Shown here: positions 16,262 to 25,098 of the stretch, piece by piece
How the letters are laid out: every line of letters starts with the position of its first letter
Position numbering within the stretch: position 1 is the first letter of the stretch
Assembly: GCA_964520425.1 (NCBI GenBank)
Contig: CAZFMX010000022.1
Location: 1 to 40,708 of the forward strand
Direction: 5' to 3'
DNA from: JAFGFY01 sp964520425
GTDB taxonomy: Bacteria; Desulfobacterota; DSM-4660; Desulfatiglandales; HGW-15
DNA length: 40,708 nt
The notes under the pieces: model-generated
Database searches by the model: none
Told to the model about the DNA's origin: nothing
The model's input: the letters and a program-made list of their open reading frames with translations, nothing else
Translations under genes and position numbers: made by a program

Positions 16262-17026
16262 ATGGAGATCATCATTCTAGGTTCAGGGACGGGTCTTCCT
16301 CTGGTTGACAGAGCCTCTCCCTCCTTTACCTTACTTTCGAATAAAGAATCCGCGCTTTTTGATATAGGTCCGGGAACCCTACGTCAACTCTCACGGGCGG
16401 GGATTCCTTATAATCGGATTGGGTATATCTTCATTACCCATTTTCACCCGGATCATATAGCCGATCTGGTTCATTTCCTCTTTGCCACACGACACCCTCC
16501 AAATCTGGCAAAAAGAGAGCCATTTGTGATAACAGGCCCGCAGGGATTCAAGGATTTTCACAAGGGACTTGAGAAGGCCTATGGGAAGTGGCTGAATATC
16601 CCCCCGGAAATCATGACCATTAGGGAGTTGGCGACCGCAAGGAAGGATAGAATAGGATACGAAGCCTTTGATATCATCTCACAGCCAGTGAAGCATTCGA
16701 ATCCCAGCATTGCCTACCGCGTCGAACACCCGTCCGGGAAGAGTTTTGTCTACTCCGGAGACACGGGTTTTTGCCCTGAGATTATAGACTTGGCCAAAGG
16801 GAGTGATCTCCTCATCCTAGAGTGCGCACTGCCGGACAACACGGAGATAGAAGGGCATCTAACCCCCTCTCTAGCCGGAAAAATCGCCAAACAAGCCCGA
16901 GTGAGGAAACTCCTCCTTTCCCATTTCTATCCCGAGGTATTGAAGACAGATATCGTCGCAGAGTGCCGAAAAACCTTTGATGGAGAACTTATCTTAGGGA
17001 GGGATTTGTTGCATGTAAGAGTATAA
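16262..17026 (+). CDS. Metallo-beta-lactamase-fold hydrolase, RNase Z/ElaC-like
   Basis: 254 residues. It begins with the typical MEIIILGSGTGLP strand and turn of the RNase Z-like branch. The motif is H60-x-H62-x-D64-H65 (THFHPDH). Further ligands are in VKHS, YSGDTGF and LLSHFYPE. The short length and the absence of the exosite typical of tRNase Z suggest a general RNase Z-like or phosphodiesterase-type hydrolase; the substrate is unknown. GGAGGAATGG precedes the ATG. It is divergent from aprBA. A degenerate run of AAGGCxxAAGG units follows the stop (17027-17090). Confidence 0.85.
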   Translation: MEIIILGSGTGLPLVDRASPSFTLLSNKESALFDIGPGTLRQLSRAGIPYNRIGYIFITHFHPDHIADLVHFLFATRHPPNLAKREPFVITGPQGFKDFHKGLEKAYGKWLNIPPEIMTIRELATARKDRIGYEAFDIISQPVKHSNPSIAYRVEHPSGKSFVYSGDTGFCPEIIDLAKGSDLLILECALPDNTEIEGHLTPSLAGKIAKQARVRKLLLSHFYPEVLKTDIVAECRKTFDGELILGRDLLHVRV

Positions 17027-17132
17027 GGCACAAGATTCAAGGCGCAAGGCGTAAGGTAAAAGATATACGGGATACGGTTTACGGTTTAAGGGTCTAGCCA
17101 TTTGTCTTTTAGACCGTAGACCTTGTACCCAA

Positions 17133-17304
17133 ATCCATCATCAGTTTTCATTGGCAATGATAACAATGGATCTTGGGAAATCCCTAGGCACCAGCGAGGT
17201 GTTAGATGCAAGGCGCCAAGGAGCGCCGACTGAGACGTACAAACAGTACGACGCAAGAAGAAACGATCGAAGGCAACACAGCAGATGACGCCTTGATGGT
17301 GAAT
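17133..17304 (+). mobile_element. MITE copy A, about 172 bp
   Basis: Matches the inverted copy B at 18432-18605. In the core from CACCAGC onward, 48 of 52 positions agree. Imperfect terminal inverted repeats (ATCCATCATCA / TGATGGTGAAT) bound it. An inner hairpin CGTAC-AAACA-GTACG is conserved as structure but differs in sequence from copy B. It lies 26 bases past the end of the polyprenyl synthase gene. Confidence 0.85.
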
Positions 17305-17330
17305 CAGGGTTGTACTTGAGCACTTTTCTA

Positions 17331-18329
17331 TCAAAAACTCCTGTCTATGATATAGGCATTCAGACCGAGCAAATCCCTTCTAATCGGAGATTCAGGGAAA
17401 AAATCGAGATGATCGGCAGCCTTTTCCACGTACTCCCTTGCTTCGGATCGGATCTTGTCCACAATCCCGTTATCTTTGACCAGTGCGAGAAGTTCTTCAT
17501 AATCCTTTTCACTGGCTTTGCGGTTCTTGAACAGGTTCTCAAGCCTTTCAATCTCAGCCTCCTGGAGATGAGATAGGGTATAGATGAGGGGTAAGGTAAT
17601 CCTGCCCTCCCTCAGATCTTTTCCAACCGGTTTTCCAAATACCTCCGTGGTGGATGTATAGTCCAGAAGATCATCCACAAGCTGAAAGGCAATCCCCATG
17701 TTGAATCCGAATTGAGCCAAATGGTCCACAACCTGCCTTTCAGCATTGGAGAGAATCGCGCCGCACGCGCAGGCAGCGGAAATCAGCGAAGCCGTCTTGG
17801 AGGCAATGATTTCCATGTATTCGTTTTTGTTCATATTCCAATTGTGTGTATGTACCAATTCCAGGACCTGGCCTTCAGCCATTCTCGTTGTCGTGTCGGT
17901 CAATACTCTCAAGAACTCCAGATTGCCGGAGCCAACGGCAATAGCAAATGATTTTGAATACAAAAAATCACCGCCCAAGACTGCGGCAGAATTGCCCCAG
18001 ACATGATTGACTGATGGTTTCTTTCTTCTGATATGCCCGTCGTCTATCACATCATCGTGGAGCAAGGAAGCCGTATGGATATACTCGAAGATCGTTGAGA
18101 AACCATAGGGATCGTCTCCTTCGTAGCCGCATGCCTGGCAGGTCAAAATGAAGAGGAGTGGTCGCAGTCTCTTCCCTCCACCCAAAAGAGAATGATTCCC
18201 TATGCTATCAATAAGGGGCACCCGGCTGCTGAACACCCTGCCCAAGGCTTCATCTATTCGGCTAAAATGAGTATTGAACCGCTCTAAGAAAATCTCTGAA
18301 TCTGTGGTCATTGAACTCACCGCTGTCAT
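17331..18329 (-). CDS. Polyprenyl diphosphate synthase (long-chain trans-prenyltransferase)
   Basis: 332 residues. The first Asp-rich motif is LLHDDVIDD (D92-D97) and the second is QLVDDLLDY. GGGKRLRP and the DEFGKPVGKD-type segment (VFGKPVGKDLREGRITLPL) are standard. It condenses isopentenyl diphosphate into a long chain, probably the menaquinone or ubiquinone side chain, so it resembles IspB/HepT-type enzymes. Product length cannot be read with certainty. The residues before the first motif (EYIHTAS) are small, which favours long chains. The ATG has AAAAGGG upstream. The gene is bracketed by two inverted MITE copies. Confidence 0.93.
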   Translation of the reverse strand: MTAVSSMTTDSEIFLERFNTHFSRIDEALGRVFSSRVPLIDSIGNHSLLGGGKRLRPLLFILTCQACGYEGDDPYGFSTIFEYIHTASLLHDDVIDDGHIRRKKPSVNHVWGNSAAVLGGDFLYSKSFAIAVGSGNLEFLRVLTDTTTRMAEGQVLELVHTHNWNMNKNEYMEIIASKTASLISAACACGAILSNAERQVVDHLAQFGFNMGIAFQLVDDLLDYTSTTEVFGKPVGKDLREGRITLPLIYTLSHLQEAEIERLENLFKNRKASEKDYEELLALVKDNGIVDKIRSEAREYVEKAADHLDFFPESPIRRDLLGLNAYIIDRSF

Positions 18330-18431
18330 CTTGCCCTTTTCTCTGAAGAAAATTCGACCTCAGAAAAGCCGGTTTTCATTCGAACCATACCACACCCTGT
18401 TTTCGCCCACAAGTCGTATGCATCATCCCTG

Positions 18432-18605
18432 ATCCACCATCAAAGCGTCATCTGCTGCGCTGCCATTGATCGCTTCTCCTTGCGGCGTATTCTTATACGC
18501 CTCAGTCGGCGTTCCTTGGCGCCTTGCATCTAACACCTTGCTGGTGCCCAGGGTTGCTCCAAAATCCACTGCCGTGGCTGATCAAATGGAAATTTGATGG
18601 TGGAT
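18432..18605 (-). mobile_element. MITE copy B, 174 bp
   Basis: Perfect 13-bp terminal inverted repeats ATCCACCATCAAA / TTTGATGGTGGAT. Its reverse complement matches copy A at 17133-17304. The inner hairpin is GGCGTAT-AAGA-ATACGCC. It lies about 100 bases upstream of the polyprenyl synthase start and 136 bases after the kinase stop. No ORF is seen. Confidence 0.88.
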
Positions 18606-18740
18606 TTTGCGTCATCCTGTATTTGTGGCATCGCCCGAGTGCCTTGTTCAATATTTCCAATATGGACTATCTCAGAACCCTGGATATGAGTCTCCTGGAC
18701 TATGATACGAAATACTCACATCCAGTATCCAGAGTCGGGG

Positions 18741-20117
18741 TTATATCTTTATGGAAAGGCGGCGGATGGCAGCCTGGGCGAAATTCTTGAGAAAGAGCAG
18801 TTGCATGGATTCCGGAGATTTGTCGAGAAGTGTGGCGCTGACTTTTAACAGGATGCAATCCGTATCAGCAGATACCGTTGCGGCTCTGACCTGCCCGCTT
18901 AGGTATGACATTTCCCCAAAACACTCCCCTCGACCGATTCTCGCGATGGCTCTGTCTTCTTTTCTGACTACGGCGTTCCCGCTAAGGATGATATAAAACG
19001 AATCGTCAATCTCTCCTTCAGTCACCATCACATTGCCTTTCGTGACCTTAACGATATTGCCCGTATTGAGAACCTCGTTGACTTGATCTTTGGAGAAATT
19101 CTCGAAAAATGGGACGTTGAGAACATAGCCGATCACATCATCGACCTTTCCATTCCTGGCCCCGCCATTGATCCCCCTTAACGCGACTCTCAGGTCATAG
19201 GCGAGATCCATGCACGTCTGATACCTCTCCGTCCGGTCCTTGGCGTGGGCCTTTTTCACGACCCTCTCTAGAAGTTCAGGGACATCCGGGCGGATTTCTC
19301 GTATGGGTACCGGCTCTTCATTGGAAATCTTGTATACGATGGAAAAGTAATTATCCCCTGGAAAAGCCAGTCTCCCTGTAAGAAGCTCGTACAGGACAGA
19401 TCCTAAGGAGAAGATATCACTCCTATCATCTAGGGGCTCTTCTTTGACCTGTTCAGGGGACATATAGCTGGGCGAACCCACAATTCCTTTGGTAACTGTC
19501 TGCTCAGATTTTATTTGGGCAATACTGAAATCCGCTATCTTTGCGCCTCCCGATTTGGTCAGCAGGATGTTCGAAGGTTTGATATCCCTATGGAGAATAT
19601 CCATCCTGTGGGCATAATCAAGACCATTACAGACCATGAACATGACTTCCGCGACTCTGCTGAAGGGAAGCAAATTCTTCCTGCAATGTCTTCGAAGGCT
19701 TGGGCCACCCACATATTCTATTATGATGTAGTAGAAATCCTTATACATCCCCGCATCGTAAACAGCGACAATATTGGGATGCAGAAGCCTCCCAGCAGAT
19801 TGCGCCTCGCGGAAGAATTTCTCTCGAAATCTCTCTATCCCCCTTGCCGCGACATTGGCGGAAGGTCTAGCAATCTTAATACCGACGTCTCTACCGATGT
19901 ATGGATCTCTGCCCCTATACACGATCCCCATACTACCCTGGCCAAGCTTCCCGATGATCTCGTACCGGCCAACGCTCTTGAAATCCGATAGATCCTCAAG
20001 AGATTGTGTATCTGGTGGCTTGTCCTTCTGCTCTTTCCCGAGGAATTTGTCCTTTAGCCATTGGGTCAACCCCTGCTTTTTGGCGTTGACCTGCACTTCT
20101 TCTACATTCTCAATCAA
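18741..20117 (-). CDS. Serine/threonine protein kinase with C-terminal cyclic-nucleotide-binding domain
   Basis: 458 residues. Residues about 52-315 are a Hanks-type kinase: LGQGSMGIVY glycine loop, K81, HRD at 176-178 (HRDIKPSN), N183, and APE-like SPEQ. The metal-binding motif reads DFS (196-198), not DFG. Residues about 325-450 form a cyclic-nucleotide-binding domain with the cassette GECFGEMSYLSGQVRAATV. There is no transmembrane segment, so it is a soluble kinase probably gated by cAMP, cGMP or a similar ligand. The start appears to be TTG at 20117 with GAGG upstream, because no in-frame ATG precedes the kinase fold. The substrate is unknown. Confidence 0.93.
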   Translation of the reverse strand: MIENVEEVQVNAKKQGLTQWLKDKFLGKEQKDKPPDTQSLEDLSDFKSVGRYEIIGKLGQGSMGIVYRGRDPYIGRDVGIKIARPSANVAARGIERFREKFFREAQSAGRLLHPNIVAVYDAGMYKDFYYIIIEYVGGPSLRRHCRKNLLPFSRVAEVMFMVCNGLDYAHRMDILHRDIKPSNILLTKSGGAKIADFSIAQIKSEQTVTKGIVGSPSYMSPEQVKEEPLDDRSDIFSLGSVLYELLTGRLAFPGDNYFSIVYKISNEEPVPIREIRPDVPELLERVVKKAHAKDRTERYQTCMDLAYDLRVALRGINGGARNGKVDDVIGYVLNVPFFENFSKDQVNEVLNTGNIVKVTKGNVMVTEGEIDDSFYIILSGNAVVRKEDRAIARIGRGECFGEMSYLSGQVRAATVSADTDCILLKVSATLLDKSPESMQLLFLKNFAQAAIRRLSIKI

Positions 20118-20157
20118 AGTAATCGCCTCGAATAATTGAAGGATATTGCTCGTGAAG

Positions 20158-20590
20158 TTAATAAGTTATACCATAAAAAAGCAAAAGAGTACACCGGGCA
20201 TTAGTCGAGGTGCTTCTTCCATTGGTTGTAATCAGCCAAGCTCTGTGCAAAATACACCAGATCAAAGAGCACATAGCAGGAGCTTGATGACCATTAAAGT
20301 CTATCTTTGGGTTAATGCTTTCTTTGATGAGTAACAGCTCATCATCGAAACATAATTCCGGAAACGGCATATGACTCCATGCCCCAGTGGCTGAATATAC
20401 TATTATAATAGAATTTTTCTTCTTTACATAGTGTTGGGATATACTCGCGAGTTTTGAAGATGTATTATTTGGCCCCCTCTGCAAAAGAACAAACCAAGGG
20501 ATTTATATGGTCCTGTTCAGACATAACGCCAATGGCATCTATCTTGCAGTGGAAAGCATTTAATTGGTTTAAAATCGTCACCGATCGCAT
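20158..20590 (-). pseudogene. Unrecognised small gene split by a frameshift
   Basis: From an ATG at 20590 the frame reads 41 codons (including VMSEQDHINPLVCSFAEG) and stops. The next frame then continues without a stop for over 100 codons (including IVYSATGAW and ESINPKIDFNGHQAP). The switch falls at GGGGGCC near 20470. Removing one base there joins the two into a protein of about 150 residues. The family is not recognised and coding status is tentative. The gap from 20118 to 20780 holds nothing else I can name. Confidence 0.35.
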
Positions 20591-20780
20591 CAGATGACAG
20601 CCTCTATACTATAAGCATACTCAAGCCCAGTGCAGATCAGAGAGAAAAAAAAGATTCTCTCTGAATAGAACAATCCCTTGTCGAAAATTCCGCCGACTTT
20701 TCCTGGAAATCCTTAGCCGCTTTCTCCAAGCTCGTTGGGAGAAGGACTTGCTTGCACACCTTCGCAAAGAGGAGAGGAAA

Positions 20781-21566
20781 ATGAATCATTCTGACTTGAG
20801 CCGTAATATCGGCTCTACAGTTTTGATTTTGGTTTTCTTCTTTATTTTATCGGTTGCCTTCGGTTATGCGGAAACTATTTATGTCGATTTAGGCGCCACG
20901 GGCGCCAATAACGGGACCTCATGGAATGATGCCTATGTCGATTTGCAGCCGGCCATAGACGCGGCTGCTCCTGGGGACGAGATATGGATGGCAGCGGGAA
21001 CCTACAAACCGACATCATGGCCCAATGGGGGCAGTGAGGAGAGGGAAAAACATTTCTCCCTCAAGAACGGCGTCACGGTTTATGGCGGCTTTACTGGCAC
21101 CGAAACTTCCCTCGATGAACGTGATGTTGAGATCAACGAGACCATTCTCAGCGGGGATATCGGAATCGAGGGAGATTCTTCAGATAACTGCTTTCACGTG
21201 TTCTATCATCCGGAAGGAACAGATCTTGACAACACTGCCGTTCTAGATGGATTAACCATCACCTGAGGTATGGGAGACGGCTCTTACTCCCATCGTAAAG
21301 GCGGCGGAATGTACAATGATTCATCGTCCCCTGCACTTACAAACTGCACATTCATCGGCAACTCGGCGGTTAGGAGTGGTGGCGGCATGTACAATGCCTT
21401 TTCATCTCCCACCCTCACCAATTGCACATTCATCGGAAATTCGGCAGATGAGGGTGGCGGTGATGGCGGTTCCGGAGGATCGACCGGTGGCGGTTCCAGC
21501 GGCGGTAGTGGTAGTGGATCGAACGGCGGGTGTTTTATCAACTCTCTGCTTGATGCCGGGGAATAG
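20781..21566 (+). pseudogene. Secreted beta-helix repeat protein interrupted by in-frame TGA
   Basis: The start at 20781 has GGAGAGGAAA upstream. A signal peptide (STVLILVFFFILSVAFGYA) leads into the IYVDLGATGANNGTSWNDAY and PGDEIWMAAGTYKP signature of right-handed beta-helix surface proteins. The frame stops at TGA 21264-21266 in GLTIT-stop-GMGDGS and continues in the same frame with GGGMYN and LTNCTFIGNSA repeats. It ends in a Gly/Ser run and GGCFINSLLDAGE. Relatives read GLTITGG at the break, so one substitution (GGA to TGA) would explain it. The C-terminal GGCFI resembles surface-anchoring tails. Total is 262 codons, short for the family, so a C-terminal truncation is also possible. Confidence 0.75.
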
Positions 21567-21894
21567 AGACTGATTCAAATAAAGCATGATCCAAGCGAAG
21601 GGGTTCGCACAGCAGACATTTTTAAGGTGATGTCAACACATCTGAATGTGATAAGAGTTATACCCATATGCCGCTCAATCCTGTACGAGCTGTTTCGGGG
21701 CTGCATTCACAATTTTAATGATGACGATTTAAAGGACAGATTTGTCCTGGAACCTATTTGTATGTTTAAAAAGATCTTGTATGACGATGCTGTTATCGAT
21801 TCCGATTTCAATCTTGTGATCGCAGAGAGGAAACTCCAATAGGTTCCATATTTTCGTCGATATAGAGAGTGTAGGGCACTTTGTCCTCAAAATC
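21567..21894. other. Intergenic stretch, one weak ORF
   Basis: About 330 bases. A 71-codon plus-strand frame (21627-21842) has no ribosome-binding site and no recognisable domain. I cannot support it as a gene, though its residue composition is not absurd. Confidence 0.3.
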
Positions 21895-22947
21895 ATGAAC
21901 TGGTTTTCAATAATCAAAAAAAAGACTGAGATTGACTGGGCTATGCCGCCTTTTCCAATCGAGTGCGTCATCGAAACTGGTAACACCTGCAACCTTGAGT
22001 GCCCTTTTTGTCCCACGGGTGTAAAACGGAAGGGCATGAAGAAGGGGACGATGACATTGGACACCTTCAAAACCATAATTGATAAGCTCAAGTGCAGTGT
22101 GTTTTGCTATGAAATGATGAACTGGGGAGAACCATTCTTAAACCCTCATTTCCTGGATATGATCTGCTACATGTCCAAGTATGGCTTGCGTTCCAAGGTC
22201 GACTCGAATTTCTGTGTTTTCGAATTCTCTGATGAATTTTGCGAAAAGATAGTCAAAAGCGGCCTGTGGAAGATAAGCGCATCTATTGATGGGACTTCTG
22301 AAGACACCTACTCCTTGTATCGAAAAAAAGGAAGCTACAACCTAGCCATGTCTAATCTACAGCGCCTTTGCGAAGCAAAAGAGAGGCTTGCTTCCTACAC
22401 CCCGGTAATACACTGGCAGTTTCTCGTACATAAACACAATGAGTACGAAATAGATGCTGCGCGGATTACCGCAAAGAATCTCAAGATTATGATCACCTTC
22501 ATGCCTATGGATATCTGGGATGAAACTGATGAGATAAAACGGAGTTCACTGAATGATCCTCAGAGAAAAGGCAGGTACAACCGGACTGAATGGAGTCACG
22601 ATTTTTCTGAAGGTTGGCCAAAGAAAGGGATTAAATATTACTCGCCAGTCGAAAAGCTACTTAAGTTAACTCCACAGTTCCCTATATTACCAGAAGGCCT
22701 CCCCCCTGTATGCTTTCAGCCATTCACGCGACTTGTAGTAAATTGGGATGGCCGGATACTGCCGTGTATGCATTGTTATGGTGATAAATTCGTTATAGGG
22801 AATCTGCTTGACCATTCCTTGAAAGAGAACTGGTATAATAGAGAATTCGCGGCGTGTCGCCAGTACCTTCTGAATTACGGCACTACTTCAAGAATCGGAT
22901 CCGGCTCTGTGTGCGAAGAATACCCATGCTCACTTGTCAAGAAATAG
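21895..22947 (+). CDS. Radical SAM protein with SPASM-type C-terminal domain
   Basis: 350 residues. The SAM-binding [4Fe-4S] motif is C32-x3-C36-x2-C39 (CNLECPFC). NWGEPFLNPHF matches the GGEP region. SASIDGTSEDTYSLYR is the usual barrel strand. The C-terminal part has CFQPFTRLVVNWDGRILPC followed by more cysteines (CYG, CRQ, CEEYPC), a SPASM-like auxiliary cluster. Family members modify peptides or act in cofactor, sugar or surface-molecule pathways. No precursor peptide is evident next to it. The ribosome-binding site is weak. It directly follows the broken beta-helix gene on the same strand, but a functional link is unproven. Confidence 0.88.
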   Translation: MNWFSIIKKKTEIDWAMPPFPIECVIETGNTCNLECPFCPTGVKRKGMKKGTMTLDTFKTIIDKLKCSVFCYEMMNWGEPFLNPHFLDMICYMSKYGLRSKVDSNFCVFEFSDEFCEKIVKSGLWKISASIDGTSEDTYSLYRKKGSYNLAMSNLQRLCEAKERLASYTPVIHWQFLVHKHNEYEIDAARITAKNLKIMITFMPMDIWDETDEIKRSSLNDPQRKGRYNRTEWSHDFSEGWPKKGIKYYSPVEKLLKLTPQFPILPEGLPPVCFQPFTRLVVNWDGRILPCMHCYGDKFVIGNLLDHSLKENWYNREFAACRQYLLNYGTTSRIGSGSVCEEYPCSLVKK

Positions 22948-23015
22948 CATGGCATATATCGGGTAAATAGATTAATCATTACAGACTCTAGGTCAAGATA
23001 GTGTTCCTTTTGGTA

Positions 23016-24353
23016 CTAATCATATAAAGGAGCGAGTCTCTCTGGAGGTACGCCTAAAAGACATCCCATCAGGATAATGGAGTTGATCAGGGTCGTATAG
23101 ACGAGCCCCTTCTGCCGCCACCTTCGGGCGGAAGTCACTACAGGGACAGGCGCTATACGAATTCTCCCATGTTTGGCAAGGCGTCTCACAAAACAGAGAT
23201 CCTCCGCGACGTGCACATCAGGAAAGCCACCCACAGCGTCAAACACCTTCTTGGAGAGGAACAGACCCTGGTCACCGTAGGGCAGGTTGAAAATCCTTGA
23301 GCGCATATTCGTCACATGCTCAATCACCTTCATCATCGGACGATCAAGATCCGTCTTAAAACGGAAGGCCCCCGCAATGGTCCCTTGATTCATTAATGTC
23401 GTGAAAATACATTTCACAAAATCATCAGGCGGATGTGTATCCGCGTGGAGAAAAAAAAGCACATCTCCTTTTGCCATATCTGCTCCCCTATTCAATTGAG
23501 CTGCACGGCCGGGGGGGCTGCTGGCGACCCTTGCGCCCCCCTCTTCTGCTCTTTTTTTCGTATCGTCCCGACTTCCGCCATCCACAACGATGATCTCCAC
23601 CTCTTTATTCAAGGCTTTTTTCAGGGTCAAATCGATATTTTCCGCCTCGTTCAGGGTCGGGATGATGATGGAGAGATATGGATGACCTGTTTCATATTCC
23701 GGTCTCCAATTCCTCAGGTCTTCCATTGTGTCGATATCCGACAGAGCCTCAATCTGTTGAAAAGAAAGCCCATAGCTTTTGGCTTGGACTATGGTCTGTT
23801 CAAGTACGTTATGACTCCCCCATTTGGTGATTTGAAAAACATCCACCGGTTTTTTGAGTCCTACGAGCCAGTACCCTCCGTCCGTGCTCGGAGCAAGGAC
23901 CAGATCATTATCTTCAAGGGCGTGAAAGGCCTTTCCGATATGATCGGTTTTCATGTCCGGGATATCACTGCCGATGAGGATGACACGCTCATAGCCTTGC
24001 AGGAACGCGTCGTGAAATGCCCCATACATGCGCCTTCCCAGATCACCTTTACCCTGTTCTTCATAAGTATGTTCCGCCCCCAACCACCGTGACATCTTCT
24101 TCGAAGACCCACAGTCGAATCGGATCCGTATGTCAAATCCCATTTGGACACGGGCTCGAATAAGGTTATTCAGAATGGTCTCTGTGAATTCACGGTGAAG
24201 ATTTGCGGCGCCCACCGGCCCCAAAGCAGGGATGAGACGGGTTTTAACATGACCGGGAAGAGGATAGCGGCAGAACAAAATGACAAGATGGGATTTTGAT
24301 TTCCTAAGTACCGTCATAAGGAGTTGTCGGAGACGCAACTTATTATGTCTCAC
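23016..24353 (-). CDS. Fused transferase: DUF2064/TIGR04282 domain plus family 2 glycosyltransferase (TIGR04283)
   Basis: 445 residues in two clear parts. Residues about 20-215 form the DUF2064 nucleotidyl/glycosyl-transferase-like domain (FCRYPLPGHVKTRL, LIGSDIPDM, LAPSTDGGYWLVGL). Residues about 226-440 form a GT2 domain (LSIIIPTLNEAENI, VDGGSRDDT, FLHADTHPP, YGDQGLFL, VAEDLCF). These are named rSAM/selenodomain-associated transferases 1 and 2 and are usually separate genes. Here they are joined. The start is GTG at 24353, overlapping the end of the upstream membrane protein gene by 11 bases, which implies coupling. In this cluster a role in transferring a sugar or related group to an arsenic- or selenium-linked product is inferred, not known. 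Confidence 0.9.
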   Translation of the reverse strand: MRHNKLRLRQLLMTVLRKSKSHLVILFCRYPLPGHVKTRLIPALGPVGAANLHREFTETILNNLIRARVQMGFDIRIRFDCGSSKKMSRWLGAEHTYEEQGKGDLGRRMYGAFHDAFLQGYERVILIGSDIPDMKTDHIGKAFHALEDNDLVLAPSTDGGYWLVGLKKPVDVFQITKWGSHNVLEQTIVQAKSYGLSFQQIEALSDIDTMEDLRNWRPEYETGHPYLSIIIPTLNEAENIDLTLKKALNKEVEIIVVDGGSRDDTKKRAEEGGARVASSPPGRAAQLNRGADMAKGDVLFFLHADTHPPDDFVKCIFTTLMNQGTIAGAFRFKTDLDRPMMKVIEHVTNMRSRIFNLPYGDQGLFLSKKVFDAVGGFPDVHVAEDLCFVRRLAKHGRIRIAPVPVVTSARRWRQKGLVYTTLINSIILMGCLLGVPPERLAPLYD

Positions 24354-25041
24354 CCCTCATTCTTTTGACAATCTTCGGAATAAAGAATGAGAAAACGAAC
24401 AATGTCAAGGAGAAGAACACCCTGAAGGAGATCATTTGTCCCCAGTCACCTGAAACCCATACCTCTTTCAGGGTTCCGAAAAAATAAGTAAACAGGAAGG
24501 TCCCGACAACGATCCCCAGGCCGGTTCCGATAAAGTAGTCCTGAAACCGAACCTTGGTCAATCCCATTCCGAAGTTCATGGGGGTGAAGGGGAAATAAAT
24601 AAGCCGAAGGTAAAAGGTCGTGGCAAATCCGTTTCGTTCTATGGCATCATCATATTTCTTCAGCTTGTCACCGATCAGGGAAGAAGCGAAATCCCTTCCC
24701 AGGGTGCGGCCGATCCAGAAAGCTGTGCCGGCCCCAATCATGGCCCCCACCCACACATATACAAATCCCCAATAGGGGCCGAAAACAGCGGATCCCAAGA
24801 AGGTAAGGAGCGTTCCCGGTAAAAAAAGGCAAACCCCGGCAGCGTATATGAAGATAAAGAGTAGAGGGGCCCACACGCCCGCCGCGTCAATTAGATTACC
24901 CAATACCTCTGGGGTAAGATATCCTTTAATCGGTGTGAAGCGACCCACAAGGATCGTAACGATGATGAAGACAACAAGAACACCGGCCTTTATCAGGGCC
25001 TTGAAAGAGCTCTTCTCCACTGTTTTCGCGGTCTCAATCAT
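24343..25041 (-). CDS. TVP38/TMEM64 (DedA/VTT) family membrane protein
   Basis: 232 residues with a VTT core. N-terminal helix at about 18-36 (VLVVFIIVTILVGRF). The core has GTLLTFLGSAVFGPYWGFVY, GAMIGAGTAFWIGRTLGRDF and the RLIYFPFTPMNFGMGLTKV segment. C-terminal helix SLTLFVFSFFIP. Family members are inner-membrane flippases or transport-related proteins. The specific cargo is unknown. It lies 33 bases after the selenocysteine ArsS gene and overlaps the fused transferase gene. AAGGAA precedes the ATG. It is a usual member of rSAM/selenodomain clusters. Confidence 0.9.
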   Translation of the reverse strand: MIETAKTVEKSSFKALIKAGVLVVFIIVTILVGRFTPIKGYLTPEVLGNLIDAAGVWAPLLFIFIYAAGVCLFLPGTLLTFLGSAVFGPYWGFVYVWVGAMIGAGTAFWIGRTLGRDFASSLIGDKLKKYDDAIERNGFATTFYLRLIYFPFTPMNFGMGLTKVRFQDYFIGTGLGIVVGTFLFTYFFGTLKEVWVSGDWGQMISFRVFFSLTLFVFSFFIPKIVKRMRGET

Positions 25042-25062
25042 ATCGGCTTTCCTTATAGAGTT

Positions 25063-25098
25063 GAGATCCTGTACTCAGGATGAAATTGCTCCGCCTCA
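25063..25098 (-). promoter_or_regulatory. Predicted bacterial SECIS element after the ArsS UGA
   Basis: Counting the U of the UGA (25098) as 1, bases 18-23 (AUCCUG) pair with 28-33 (CAGGAU) around loop AGUA, giving G25-U26 in the apical loop. A lower GAG/CUC stem is possible at 8-10 with 34-36, with a U-rich internal bulge. This matches the position and GU loop of bacterial SECIS elements. The normal stop codon (25075-25077) lies inside the hairpin. Confidence 0.7.

Noticed and set aside
21264..21300. Selenocysteine at the TGA of the beta-helix gene, since a 7-bp hairpin follows
   Set aside because: The loop has no GU, no Cys is expected at this site in the repeat, and a GGA-to-TGA or TGG-to-TGA change is simpler.
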